Assembly: GCA_902803685.1 (NCBI GenBank)
Contig: CADCQR010000057.1
Location: 1 to 23,729, forward strand
From: an uncultured Erysipelotrichaceae bacterium
Lineage (GTDB): Bacteria > Bacillota_I > Bacilli_A > RF39 > UBA660
Direction of reading: 5' to 3'
Length of the DNA stretch: 23,729 nt
Shown piece by piece: positions 7,638 to 15,041 of the stretch. The notes under the pieces are model-generated. The model had not been told where the DNA came from and did no database searches. It saw only the letters and a list, made by a program, of their open reading frames with translations. Every line of letters starts with the position of its first letter. Position 1 is the first letter of the stretch. The translations under genes were made by a program, and so were the position numbers.

Positions 7638-7974
7638 AAAAACAAGTAAAATATATTTAATAATATCAATAGTAATTTTAATTTTTAGTATCATATACGA
7701 ATACTATTCACATGGAGTATATTCGGTATTTATGATAACTGCATCTTTGGTACCTTTTCTTTTAGGAACAGTTGTATTTCTATATATAAAGAATAAAGAA
7801 GTAAATAGAGTTTCTCTTAATGCCTATCATTCATTGATTGCTACTATTACTATGTATTTTATATGTCATGGATTCTTAGATATATATGGTACTACTAACA
7901 AGTTACTTAATCTGTATTTACTTTTTAGTATTCTACTTATTCTTATAATTATAATTTATAGAAAAAAGAAATGA
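7618..7974 (+). CDS. Small four-helix membrane protein, unknown function
   Basis: This 118-residue protein is very hydrophobic, with four predicted membrane helices (about residues 10-28, 34-56, 68-88 and 94-113) and a basic C-terminus (YRKKK). I recognise no family. It overlaps the end of the NAGPA gene by 20 nt. The start is TTG 7618 with GAGG at 7605-7608; the in-frame TTG at 7627 is another possibility, and no ATG exists early in the frame. Its place inside the operon suggests an accessory role in the same envelope process. Confidence 0.65.
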   Translation: MSILVTKKTSKIYLIISIVILIFSIIYEYYSHGVYSVFMITASLVPFLLGTVVFLYIKNKEVNRVSLNAYHSLIATITMYFICHGFLDIYGTTNKLLNLYLLFSILLILIIIIYRKKK

Positions 7975-8002
7975 TTATACTCTAATAGAAAGAAGTTTAT
8001 GT

Positions 8003-8836
8003 ATGAGAAGAAAAACAGTTATATTAATAGGATTCCTTTTATCTTTTTTAATATTTATAGGTTTAATTACATTTAAATTAAGTAATAATCAAAAAGATAA
8101 ATTAAGTATATATTTTTTTGATGCTGGAAAAGCTGATGCTGCACTGTTATATAACCATGAATTTGCTGTATTAATAGATACAGGCGAAAAAGAGCTAGGA
8201 GATACAATTATTAACTATTTAAAGAAACATGGTATAGATAAACTTGATTATTTAATTATTACTCATTTTGATAAGGATCATGTTGGTAGTGCTTATAAAA
8301 TAATAGATAAGATAAAGATCGATAATGTTATTCAAAGTAATAGTCCTAAAGAAAGTAAAGTTTATACTAAATATATAGTAGCCTTAGAAAATAAAGATAT
8401 AGAACCATTAACAATAGAAGACGATTTAACATTTTCTTTTGGAGATGTTTATTTTACAATTAACGCTCCATTAGAAGATGATTATGTTGAAAAAGCTAGC
8501 AACAACTCATCTTTAATAACTGAAGTAAAATATAAAAATAATAGTTTTATATTTATGGGTGATGCTGAAAATCTTAGGATAAACGAGTATTTAAATAGTC
8601 ATAAAAATACATTTGACTTTATAAAAATGCCATATCATGGGCATCATCTAAGTAGTCTTACTTCACTTATAGATACAGTAAATCCAAAATATGCTGTTAT
8701 AACATCATCTATTGATGAACAAGAAGATAGTTCTACTATAGATTTATTAACAAAAAATAATGTTAAGTATTATTTGACAAGAAGTGGAGCTATTTTATTA
8801 GAAAGCAATGGTGCTACTATAAAAATTAAGCAATGA
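8003..8836 (+). CDS. ComEC-like metallo-beta-lactamase-fold hydrolase, membrane-anchored
   Basis: This 277-residue protein has an N-terminal membrane segment (about residues 6-25) and an extracellular MBL-fold domain of the ComEC/Rec2 C-terminal type. Metal-site residues are clear: 'THFDKDH' (H88, D90, D92, H93), D187 in 'FMGDAE', and 'YHGHH' (H212, H214, H215). The phrase 'FFDAGKADAAL' is the usual opening of this subfamily (FxDVGQGDA in ComEC). No ComEC channel domain is present, so it is a stand-alone secreted phosphoesterase or nuclease-like enzyme. It is the last gene of the operon, 28 nt after the small membrane protein. Its substrate could be DNA or the phosphate-rich polymer suggested by the neighbours; this cannot be settled from sequence. 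Confidence 0.85.
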   Translation: MRRKTVILIGFLLSFLIFIGLITFKLSNNQKDKLSIYFFDAGKADAALLYNHEFAVLIDTGEKELGDTIINYLKKHGIDKLDYLIITHFDKDHVGSAYKIIDKIKIDNVIQSNSPKESKVYTKYIVALENKDIEPLTIEDDLTFSFGDVYFTINAPLEDDYVEKASNNSSLITEVKYKNNSFIFMGDAENLRINEYLNSHKNTFDFIKMPYHGHHLSSLTSLIDTVNPKYAVITSSIDEQEDSSTIDLLTKNNVKYYLTRSGAILLESNGATIKIKQ

Positions 8837-8860
8837 GTAGTAGACTATTTGCTTTTTTTT
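8828..8860 (+). terminator. Intrinsic terminator at the end of the VTC operon
   Basis: AAGCAA at the end of the coding region (8828-8833) pairs with TTGCTT (8848-8853), with an inner TAGT/ACTA pairing, followed by eight T's (8853-8860). The stop codon lies in the stem-loop. Confidence 0.75.
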
Positions 8861-8883
8861 GCTATAAATTTAGTTGTGTTTTT

Positions 8884-8912
8884 GTTGAATTCCTACCTAT
8901 ACAGTAGTAAAA
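8884..8912 (+). promoter_or_regulatory. Probable suf operon promoter with dyad
   Basis: TTGTTG (8884-8889) and TAGTAA (8907-8912) are spaced by 17 bp, a weak sigma-A match. Between and over them lies a short dyad, CTAC (8895-8898) with GTAG (8906-8909), that could be the target of the Rrf2 protein encoded 25 bp downstream. It does not match the published IscR or CymR consensus closely. Confidence 0.35.
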
Positions 8913-8936
8913 TAAAAAAAGCAAAGGAGAACTGCT

Positions 8937-9332
8937 ATGAAAATTTCTACTAAAGGGCGTTATGCATTAACATTAATGCTTGACTTGGCATTATCTTATG
9001 AGAATGGTAAGTTTATTTCTCTAAATGAAATAGCTGAGAATGAAAATATATCTTTAAAATACTTAGAAAAGATCATGATGAGCTTAAAGAAAAATGATTT
9101 TTTTATAACATCTAGGGGAAGTGTTGGTGGATATAAACTTAAATATGCACCTGAACATTATAGGATAGGAGATATTATTAGAGCGGCAGAAGAGGACTTA
9201 GATATTGTATCTTGTGTTAATAGGGAGAATTGTCCTAAGCAAGGGCAATGCAAAACGTACCCAATATGGAAAGGTTTAAGTGATGAGATTAATGATTACT
9301 TAAACAGTAAAACACTTAAAGATTATATATAG
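8937..9332 (+). CDS. Rrf2/IscR-like transcriptional regulator of the suf operon
   Basis: This 131-residue protein is a winged-helix Rrf2 regulator. It opens MKISTKGRYAL, has a recognition helix around 'ISLKYLEKIM' and a wing with 'SRGSVGGYKL'. Three cysteines, C93, C99 and C105, are spaced C-x5-C-x5-C exactly as in the [2Fe-2S] regulator IscR. The fourth ligand of IscR (a His three residues after the last Cys) is Tyr108 here. It is therefore probably an iron-sulfur sensor that adjusts suf expression. It is the first gene, 10 nt before sufC. ATG 8937 has AAAGGAG upstream. CymR-type cysteine regulators are related but lack this cysteine triad. Confidence 0.88.
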   Translation: MKISTKGRYALTLMLDLALSYENGKFISLNEIAENENISLKYLEKIMMSLKKNDFFITSRGSVGGYKLKYAPEHYRIGDIIRAAEEDLDIVSCVNRENCPKQGQCKTYPIWKGLSDEINDYLNSKTLKDYI

Positions 9333-9342
9333 GAGGCTACTA

Positions 9343-10089
9343 ATGGATACATTATTGAGAATAAATAATTTACAAACAATTGCGGAAGATGATAATGCTA
9401 AAGAAATATTAAAAGGCTTAAATTTAGAAATAAAAAAAGGTGAAGTACACGTTATTATGGGACCAAACGGTAGTGGTAAGTCAACTTTAGCTAATACAAT
9501 ATTGGGTTCAAAAAAATATATAATAACGAATGGTACTATTGAGTTTTCTGGTGAAGATATAACAAGCCAAAAAACTGATGTTATTGCTAGAAAAGGGATA
9601 TTTATGTCTTTTCAAACTCCAGAAGAAATACCTGGTATATCATTGGCTCAGTTTTTAAAAACTGCTAAGAAAAGTATTACTGGAGAGAAGACAAATATAT
9701 TCACTTTTTCTAAAGAAGTTGAAAAATATATGGAAGAATTAAATATGAAAAAAGAGTTAACATCTAGAGATTTTAATGTTGGGTTTTCTGGCGGAGAAAA
9801 AAAGAAAAATGAAATATTACAACTATTATTATTAAATCCAAAATTAGCTATATTAGATGAGACAGATTCTGGTTTAGATGTTGATGCTATAAGAACAGTA
9901 TCTAAAGGTATTAATTTGTATAAAAATGCTGATAACGCCGTTTTAATAATTACGCATTCGACCAAGATTTTAGCTGCTTTGCCAGTTGATAAAGTTCATA
10001 TATTAGCTGATGGAAAGATTATTAAAACTGGTTCAGCGGATTTAGCTAGAGAAATAGAAGAGAATGGTTATAAGAAATATTTAGACTAG
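9343..10089 (+). CDS. sufC: SufC, Fe-S cluster assembly ATPase
   Basis: This 248-residue ABC-type ATPase carries Walker A GPNGSGKST (40-48), Q-loop Q91, the SufC-specific signature FSGGEKKK (148-155) and Walker B/D-loop LAILDETDSGLD (168-179). The DETDSGLD form distinguishes SufC from transporter ATPases. It powers the cytoplasmic SufBCD scaffold that builds iron-sulfur clusters. AGGAGG lies just before ATG 9343. It sits between the Rrf2 regulator and sufB with gaps of 10 and 14 nt, so the genes form one operon. Length is normal for the family. Confidence 0.96.
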   Translation: MDTLLRINNLQTIAEDDNAKEILKGLNLEIKKGEVHVIMGPNGSGKSTLANTILGSKKYIITNGTIEFSGEDITSQKTDVIARKGIFMSFQTPEEIPGISLAQFLKTAKKSITGEKTNIFTFSKEVEKYMEELNMKKELTSRDFNVGFSGGEKKKNEILQLLLLNPKLAILDETDSGLDVDAIRTVSKGINLYKNADNAVLIITHSTKILAALPVDKVHILADGKIIKTGSADLAREIEENGYKKYLD

Positions 10090-10103
10090 GAGTGGAATTA
10101 TAA

Positions 10104-11513
10104 ATGAAAAAAACAGACATTAATGAATATGAAGATGTTAAAACAAGAAATATTTATAATGAGGCTGTAGCTAGTGATTCCCAAAGTAAAGAGTATGGGC
10201 TAAATAGAGAAATAATTGAAAAAATATCTAAGGAAAAAGATGAACCACAGTGGGTTTTAGATATAAGAATTAAAGCTTTAGAAGTCTTTTTTAAACTAAA
10301 AAATCCAGATTGGGGACCAGATATTACTTATTTAGATATTAATAATATAGCTACTTATGTTAAGCCAATTGATAAAGAGCAAAGAAAATGGGAAGATGTT
10401 CCTGAAAATATAAGAACTGTTTTTGACAAACTTGGAATACCAGAAGCAGAAAAGCAAGCTCTAGCTGGTAGTGGTGCGCAGTTTGATTCGGCTACGGTTT
10501 ATCATAACTTATCAGAGGATTTAGAGTCTGAAGGAATAATTTATACTAGTTTTGAAGAAGGGTTAAGAAAATATCCAGATTTGGTTAAAGAATATTTTAC
10601 TAAAGCCGTGCCTATATATGATCATAAGTATATTGCTCTTCATTATGCTTTATTTTCAGGTGGTAGTTTTGTTTATATCCCAAAAAATACTAAGCTTGAT
10701 AGACCGTTACAAAGCTATTTTAGATTAAATGAAAAAGGAGCAGGGCAATTTGAGCATACTTTAATTATTGTAGATGAAGGTGCGGAATTACAATTTATTG
10801 AAGGCTGTTCTGCACCTGGCTATAATGAGTTAAACTTACATGCTGGATGTGTAGAATTATTTGTAAAGAAAAATGCTTTCTTACGTTTTTCTACTATTGA
10901 AAATTGGTCCAAAAATATGCTAAACCTTAATACAAAAAAATGTTATGTAGAAGAAAATGGAAAAATTGAATGGATAATGGGTTCTTTTGGCTCTAAGGTG
11001 TCTATGTTGTATCCATTAAGTGTGTTAAATGGGAGATGCGCAAAATGTGAATTTATAAATATATCATTTGCCGGTGCTGGACAGAATTTAGATACTGGTC
11101 TAAAGATTGTTCATAATGCTCCAAATACTTCGAGTTTTGTTGATTCTAAATCAATTTCTAAAGACGGTGGAATATGTACTTTTAGAAGCAATGTTTTGGT
11201 AAAAAAGAATGCAAAAAATTCAAAGATATCTGTGTCTTGTGAGTCTTTAATGTTAGATAATGAATCTAGAAGTGATACAGTACCAACAAGTACTATAGAA
11301 AATAATGAGATAGAATTTTCACATGAGGCAAGCGTTGGAAAAATTAGTGAGGAAGCAATTTATTATTTGATGACACGTGGGATGAGTGAGGAAGAAGCAA
11401 CCGCTCTAATTGTTAGGGGATTTGCTGAACCAATAGCTAAAGCTTTTCCAGTAGAATATGCAGTAGAAATGAATAGATTAATAGATTTAGAACTTGAAGG
11501 AACGATAGGATAG
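10104..11513 (+). CDS. sufB: SufB, Fe-S cluster scaffold protein
   Basis: This 469-residue protein is full length for Gram-positive SufB. It contains the 'EGCSAP' segment, whose Cys corresponds to a functional Cys of E. coli SufB. It also has the C-terminal block with 'DNESRSDTVP', 'FSHEASVGKISEEAIYYL' and 'EYAVEMNRLIDLELEGTIG'. The second E. coli Cys (C405) is replaced by Ser in the DNESRSD segment, as in Bacillus-type SufB. SufB with SufC and SufD receives sulfur and iron and assembles the cluster. It is followed 10 nt later by sufD with a GGAGG ribosome site. Confidence 0.96.
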   Translation: MKKTDINEYEDVKTRNIYNEAVASDSQSKEYGLNREIIEKISKEKDEPQWVLDIRIKALEVFFKLKNPDWGPDITYLDINNIATYVKPIDKEQRKWEDVPENIRTVFDKLGIPEAEKQALAGSGAQFDSATVYHNLSEDLESEGIIYTSFEEGLRKYPDLVKEYFTKAVPIYDHKYIALHYALFSGGSFVYIPKNTKLDRPLQSYFRLNEKGAGQFEHTLIIVDEGAELQFIEGCSAPGYNELNLHAGCVELFVKKNAFLRFSTIENWSKNMLNLNTKKCYVEENGKIEWIMGSFGSKVSMLYPLSVLNGRCAKCEFINISFAGAGQNLDTGLKIVHNAPNTSSFVDSKSISKDGGICTFRSNVLVKKNAKNSKISVSCESLMLDNESRSDTVPTSTIENNEIEFSHEASVGKISEEAIYYLMTRGMSEEEATALIVRGFAEPIAKAFPVEYAVEMNRLIDLELEGTIG

Positions 11514-11523
11514 GAGGGATAGT

Positions 11524-12573
11524 ATGTTATATACTTTAAATAAATTGGAACAAAAAACAACCAATAATTTTAAGATTAATGATATTAGCTTAGAACTTAC
11601 TATTCCAGAAACAATAAGTTCAAAGAGTTTTAATGTACAAGGCACTGAAATAGATAAAATAACGATAGAGTTTAAAAAGAAAAGAAGAAAGCTAACCTCT
11701 AAGTTGGGATTAGATTTCAATGAGTATTTAGATTGTAACATAATAGTTCCTAAAAATACAGTTGTAAGAGAACCAATATATCTTGAGTATGAGTTTGAAA
11801 AAAGCGATGCATTGATTTCAAATTTTAATATAAAATATGAAGCTAATTCTTCTGCTAGTTTTGTGATAAAGTTTAGTTCAAAAGATAAGAATAGTTATTT
11901 TAATTTTTTTAAAGAAAATTTAATTAATGAAGAATCTTCTAATGGTAATATAACGATACTTAACTTTTTAAACAATTCTAGTTATAATTTTTTTGCCATT
12001 GAAAATGATGCTTTTGAAAATGCTAAAGTAAATCATACAATAATTGATATAGGAGCTAAAATAAAAATAGGAAATATATATTCTAATACTGTGGGAGAAA
12101 ATGCTACTAATGGTGTTAATAATATTTATTTAGGTATGGATGAAGATATAATTGATATGAATTATACTTTGAAAAATAAGTTTAAGAAGACTGTAAATAT
12201 TCTAAAAGTAGATGGTGCTTTATCTGATAAAGCAAAAAAGAATTTTAGGGGTATTATAGATATATTAAAAGGTGCTACTAATGCGGTAGGTAAAGAAAAA
12301 GAGAATTGTATACTATTGTCCGATACCTGTGTTGCTAGATCGCTTCCAATGTTATTATGTCATGAGGATGATGTTATAGGTTCACACGGTATATCTTCAG
12401 GTAAAATATCAGCGGATAAATTATTTTATCTTATGAGTCGAGGTCTTTCAGAAAAAGAATCTCAAAAGTTAATTGTTATGGCTAACTTCAATAATATTTT
12501 AAATGAAGTTAATGATGAGGATTTAAGATTAGAAATAATAAATAAGATAGAAGAAAGATTATTAGATGTATAG
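11524..12573 (+). CDS. sufD: SufD, Fe-S cluster assembly protein (short form)
   Basis: This 349-residue protein is shorter than Bacillus or E. coli SufD (about 420-440 residues), mainly through a reduced N-terminal helical region. The beta-helix core and C-terminal block are present: 'LLSDTCVARSLP', 'DDVIGSHGISSGKIS' (its His corresponds to the essential SufD His) and 'LFYLMSRGLSEKES'. It forms the SufBCD complex with SufB. GGAGG lies before ATG 11524. It is the last suf gene: no sufS or sufU follows, which is unlike most Bacilli (sufCDSUB). Confidence 0.9.
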   Translation: MLYTLNKLEQKTTNNFKINDISLELTIPETISSKSFNVQGTEIDKITIEFKKKRRKLTSKLGLDFNEYLDCNIIVPKNTVVREPIYLEYEFEKSDALISNFNIKYEANSSASFVIKFSSKDKNSYFNFFKENLINEESSNGNITILNFLNNSSYNFFAIENDAFENAKVNHTIIDIGAKIKIGNIYSNTVGENATNGVNNIYLGMDEDIIDMNYTLKNKFKKTVNILKVDGALSDKAKKNFRGIIDILKGATNAVGKEKENCILLSDTCVARSLPMLLCHEDDVIGSHGISSGKISADKLFYLMSRGLSEKESQKLIVMANFNNILNEVNDEDLRLEIINKIEERLLDV

Positions 12574-12627
12574 TTTTTTGTAGTCAAGATTATTTACGTA
12601 TACATAATCATTTTAGTTAAAATAAAT

Positions 12628-12651
12628 TATCATAATAGAATTATTATGATA
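12628..12651. repeat. Perfect 10-bp inverted repeat upstream of the zinc-ribbon remnant
   Basis: Bases 12628-12637 are the exact reverse complement of 12642-12651, with a 4-bp centre (GAAT). It lies between the sufD stop and the frameshifted gene. There is no T-run immediately after it, so it is a poor terminator. It may be an operator. It does not have the 7-1-7 geometry of Fur, PerR or Zur boxes. Confidence 0.5.
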
Positions 12652-12678
12652 TTCTTATAGAAAAGGATGTGTTTGTAT

Positions 12679-13112
12679 ATGAATAATTATTGTCGACAAT
12701 GTGGCCATAAATTGGGTAAAGATGAGTATGTGTGCAGAAACTGTAATGCGTAGTAGAAGATTTGCCAGACGAATATGTGTCTCACGTTAGGTTTCCAGGA
12801 GAGAAGATTTTTGGAACGATTGTTGTGAATTATTATACTGGAATGTCTAATGATGAAAACAAGGTATATATTTCAGGAGAAGTTAGTAATCCTAATTATT
12901 TTAAAGGTAGTATTGACATGACAACTATGTACTATGATAGTAGCTATAATATGGTAGGGCAATGTGCTAACATAATTAAGTTACTGGGTAAAGGATATTC
13001 TGTGATATCGTTTTCATGCCATATTGAAGAAAATGAAATGATGAATAATAAGAAATTTAACGATATTGCATTTTATAAAATACGTATTTCGGATCTTGTC
13101 ATAGATAATTAA
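12679..13112 (+). pseudogene. Frameshifted zinc-ribbon plus FxLYD-like protein gene
   Basis: ATG 12679, with AAAAGGA upstream, opens a 24-codon frame with a complete zinc-ribbon (two CxxC pairs: 'CRQCG' and 'CRNCNA'). It then hits TAG at 12751. The next frame continues from about 12753 as VEDLPDEYVSHVRF and runs to 13112. That part contains 'VYISGEVSNP' and 'MYYDSSYNMVGQ', similar to FxLYD-type beta-sandwich domains. Inserting one G near 12750 (GCGTAGTA to GCGGTAGTA) would join the halves as ...CNAVVEDLPD..., giving about 145 residues. The simplest reading is a one-base deletion in a zinc-ribbon protein gene. A sequencing error is possible, and so are two separate short genes (the second from TTG 12762, without a ribosome site). 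The membrane helix often found between such domains is absent. Confidence 0.6.
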
Positions 13113-13136
13113 AATAGAGGCATGCGGATTTATAAT
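13109..13136 (+). promoter_or_regulatory. Possible mnmA promoter
   Basis: A perfect TATAAT at 13131-13136 lies 31 bp before the mnmA start. The -35 is weak (TTAAAA, 13109-13114, 16-bp spacer). Confidence 0.4.
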
Positions 13137-13167
13137 TAGAAAATTCTGGATGCAAAAGAGGTGTGTT

Positions 13168-14271
13168 ATGAAAAAAGTGGTTATAGGGATGAGTGGTGGA
13201 GTTGATAGTAGTGTTGCGGCCTTGCTTTTACAGCAACAGGGTTATGAAGTCGTTGGGTTATTTATGCGTAATTGGGACTCTTTAGCCGATGGAGAATTAG
13301 ATGGTCCAACTACTGAGAGTGGTATTTGCCCACAAGAGAAAGATTATAATGATGCTAAAGTTGTTTGTGATAAATTAGGAATTACTCTGCATAGAAAAGA
13401 CTTTGTTAAAGAGTATTGGGATTATGTATTCACATATTTCTTAGAAGAATTAAAAAATGGTAGAACTCCCAATCCCGATATTATGTGTAACAAGTATATT
13501 AAATTTGATATGTTTGCGAAAGAAGCAAATAAATTAGGTGCTGATTTTATAGCTACAGGACATTATGCCAAAATGGAAAATGGACACCTTATGCGAGCTC
13601 TAGATTTAAATAAAGATCAAACTTATTTTTTATCTCAGGTATCGAGAGAGCAGTTTTCTAATGTCATTTTTCCATTGGGAGATATAGAAAAACCTAAAGT
13701 TAGAGAAATTGCTGAGCAAGCTGGTTTAATTACGGCCAAAAAGAAAGATTCTACTGGTATTTGTTTTATAGGAGAACGGAATTTTTCAAAATTTTTAAAA
13801 AACTATTTACCTAATAAGAGTGGAGATGTTATTAATATTGACACAAAGGAAGTTGTTGGTAAGCATATTGGATTAATGAACTATACAATAGGTCAGCGAA
13901 GAGGGCTAAATATAGGTGGTAATGATGATAAGATGTTTGTTGTAGGCAAGGATTTATCAAAAAATATACTATATGTATGTCTTGGAGAAGATAATGAATA
14001 TTTGATTAGTGATTCTTGTATAGTTGATAATATTAATTGGCTTGGCGATGAGAGAGTAACTTCTTGTACAGCCAAGTTTAGATATCGTCAGAGTGATATT
14101 CCTGTTGATTTAGAATGGCTTAATGAAAAAGAAATACTTGTTAAATATCCACAAGGTGTAAAGAGTGTTACGCCTGGACAAGCTTGCGTTTTTTATAAAG
14201 ATAGAGAGTGTATAGGTGGTAGTATTATAAAAGAGGTTCGCAAGAACAATGAAAAATTATGGTATCTATAG
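13168..14271 (+). CDS. mnmA: MnmA, tRNA 2-thiouridine(34) synthase
   Basis: This 367-residue protein is normal for the family. The PP-loop GMSGGVDSS (7-15) binds ATP and adenylates U34 of tRNA Lys, Glu and Gln. C107 ('PDIMCNKY') and C199 ('STGICFIGERNF') are the two catalytic cysteines. 'NYTIGQRRGL' and the C-terminal 'VTPGQACVFY' are further signatures. MnmA needs persulfide sulfur from a cysteine desulfurase; in many Bacillota that gene (iscS/nifS-like) sits directly upstream, but none is present here. ATG 13168 is preferred over ATG 13150 because GAGGTG (13158-13163) precedes it and the family starts at MKKVVIGMSGG. The next gene follows after 15 nt. Confidence 0.96.
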   Translation: MKKVVIGMSGGVDSSVAALLLQQQGYEVVGLFMRNWDSLADGELDGPTTESGICPQEKDYNDAKVVCDKLGITLHRKDFVKEYWDYVFTYFLEELKNGRTPNPDIMCNKYIKFDMFAKEANKLGADFIATGHYAKMENGHLMRALDLNKDQTYFLSQVSREQFSNVIFPLGDIEKPKVREIAEQAGLITAKKKDSTGICFIGERNFSKFLKNYLPNKSGDVINIDTKEVVGKHIGLMNYTIGQRRGLNIGGNDDKMFVVGKDLSKNILYVCLGEDNEYLISDSCIVDNINWLGDERVTSCTAKFRYRQSDIPVDLEWLNEKEILVKYPQGVKSVTPGQACVFYKDRECIGGSIIKEVRKNNEKLWYL

Positions 14272-14286
14272 TTTTTGAGGTGAAGT

Positions 14287-15000
14287 ATGAAGAATAAAAA
14301 GATTGTTACATGTGGTGTTATTATACTTATTGGAATAATGTTTGTAGGAATCATTTTTTCTAATCAAAAAAATGATTCTATAAAGTTTAAAAGAGAATAT
14401 GAATCTTTGAACGGTGTAACTAATGAGACTAATGGTAAAAAGTATAGAACAATTTCAATTTCTAAAGAAAATAAAATTATTTATGCAAGTGCTGAGGAAA
14501 TTGTAGAGAAAATTGAAAATAAGGAGTCGTTTGCTGTTTATTTTGGTTTTGCTAAGTGTCCATGGTGTAGAAGTGTTGTTCCAACTCTTTTGACTGTTAC
14601 AGATGATTTGGATTTGAATACTGTCTATTATGTTGATGTTTATGATATTAGAAATACATTAGAACTTAATGATGACAATAAAGTTGTTGAAACAAAAAAA
14701 GGTACAGCGGCTTATTATAAATTACTTGATTACTTTTCTGATGTTTTAGATGATTATGAATTGTTTGATAATGATAAGAATAAAATTGAAACAGAACGAA
14801 AACGTATATATGCACCTAATGTTGTATCTGTTCTTGCCGGAAAAGTTAATAGTATGACGACGGGTATTAGTGAATTGCAGGATGATCCATATATGGAGAT
14901 AACAGCCGAAATGAAAAAACAAATGTATTCTAAAATAAAATGCACTTTAGACTGTCTTACTGAACAAAGTACTGTTTGTGTGAAAAAAAATGCTTGTTAG
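14287..15000 (+). CDS. Membrane-anchored thioredoxin-fold protein with CPWC motif
   Basis: This 237-residue protein has an N-terminal membrane anchor (about residues 6-24) and a thioredoxin-like domain (about 60-190). The active site CPWC (C91, C94) lies in 'YFGFAKCPWCRSVVPTLL', and 'VYYVDVYDIR' is the usual following strand. It resembles the extracytoplasmic thioredoxin-like proteins named after bacteriocin accessory factors (PedC/BrcD type). The C-terminal tail carries four more cysteines in 20 residues (CTLDC, then two spaced Cys ending in the final residue). These could form disulfides or bind metal. It lies 15 nt downstream of mnmA with GAGGTG upstream and is followed by a terminator. 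Redox activity is likely; the substrate is unknown. Confidence 0.8.
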   Translation: MKNKKIVTCGVIILIGIMFVGIIFSNQKNDSIKFKREYESLNGVTNETNGKKYRTISISKENKIIYASAEEIVEKIENKESFAVYFGFAKCPWCRSVVPTLLTVTDDLDLNTVYYVDVYDIRNTLELNDDNKVVETKKGTAAYYKLLDYFSDVLDDYELFDNDKNKIETERKRIYAPNVVSVLAGKVNSMTTGISELQDDPYMEITAEMKKQMYSKIKCTLDCLTEQSTVCVKKNAC

Positions 15001-15006
15001 AAATAA

Positions 15007-15034
15007 AAAAGTCCATCAGAAGATGGACTTTTAA
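15007..15034. terminator. Bidirectional intrinsic terminator
   Basis: A perfect 11-bp hairpin pairs 15007-15017 with 15022-15032 around an AGAA loop. It has T's on the plus side and a longer T-run on the minus side (A's 15005-15010). It ends the mnmA/thioredoxin-like unit and the converging proS-proB unit. Confidence 0.9.
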
Positions 15035-15041
15035 CATTACA

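Noticed and set aside
2643..8836. Defence or toxin system in the VTC operon
   Set aside because: No nuclease, NTPase or toxin-antitoxin signature; the genes fit envelope biogenesis better.
12628..12651. Considered as a Fur/PerR/Zur box
   Set aside because: The centre is 4 bp and the arms do not fit the 7-1-7 consensus; kept only as an inverted repeat.
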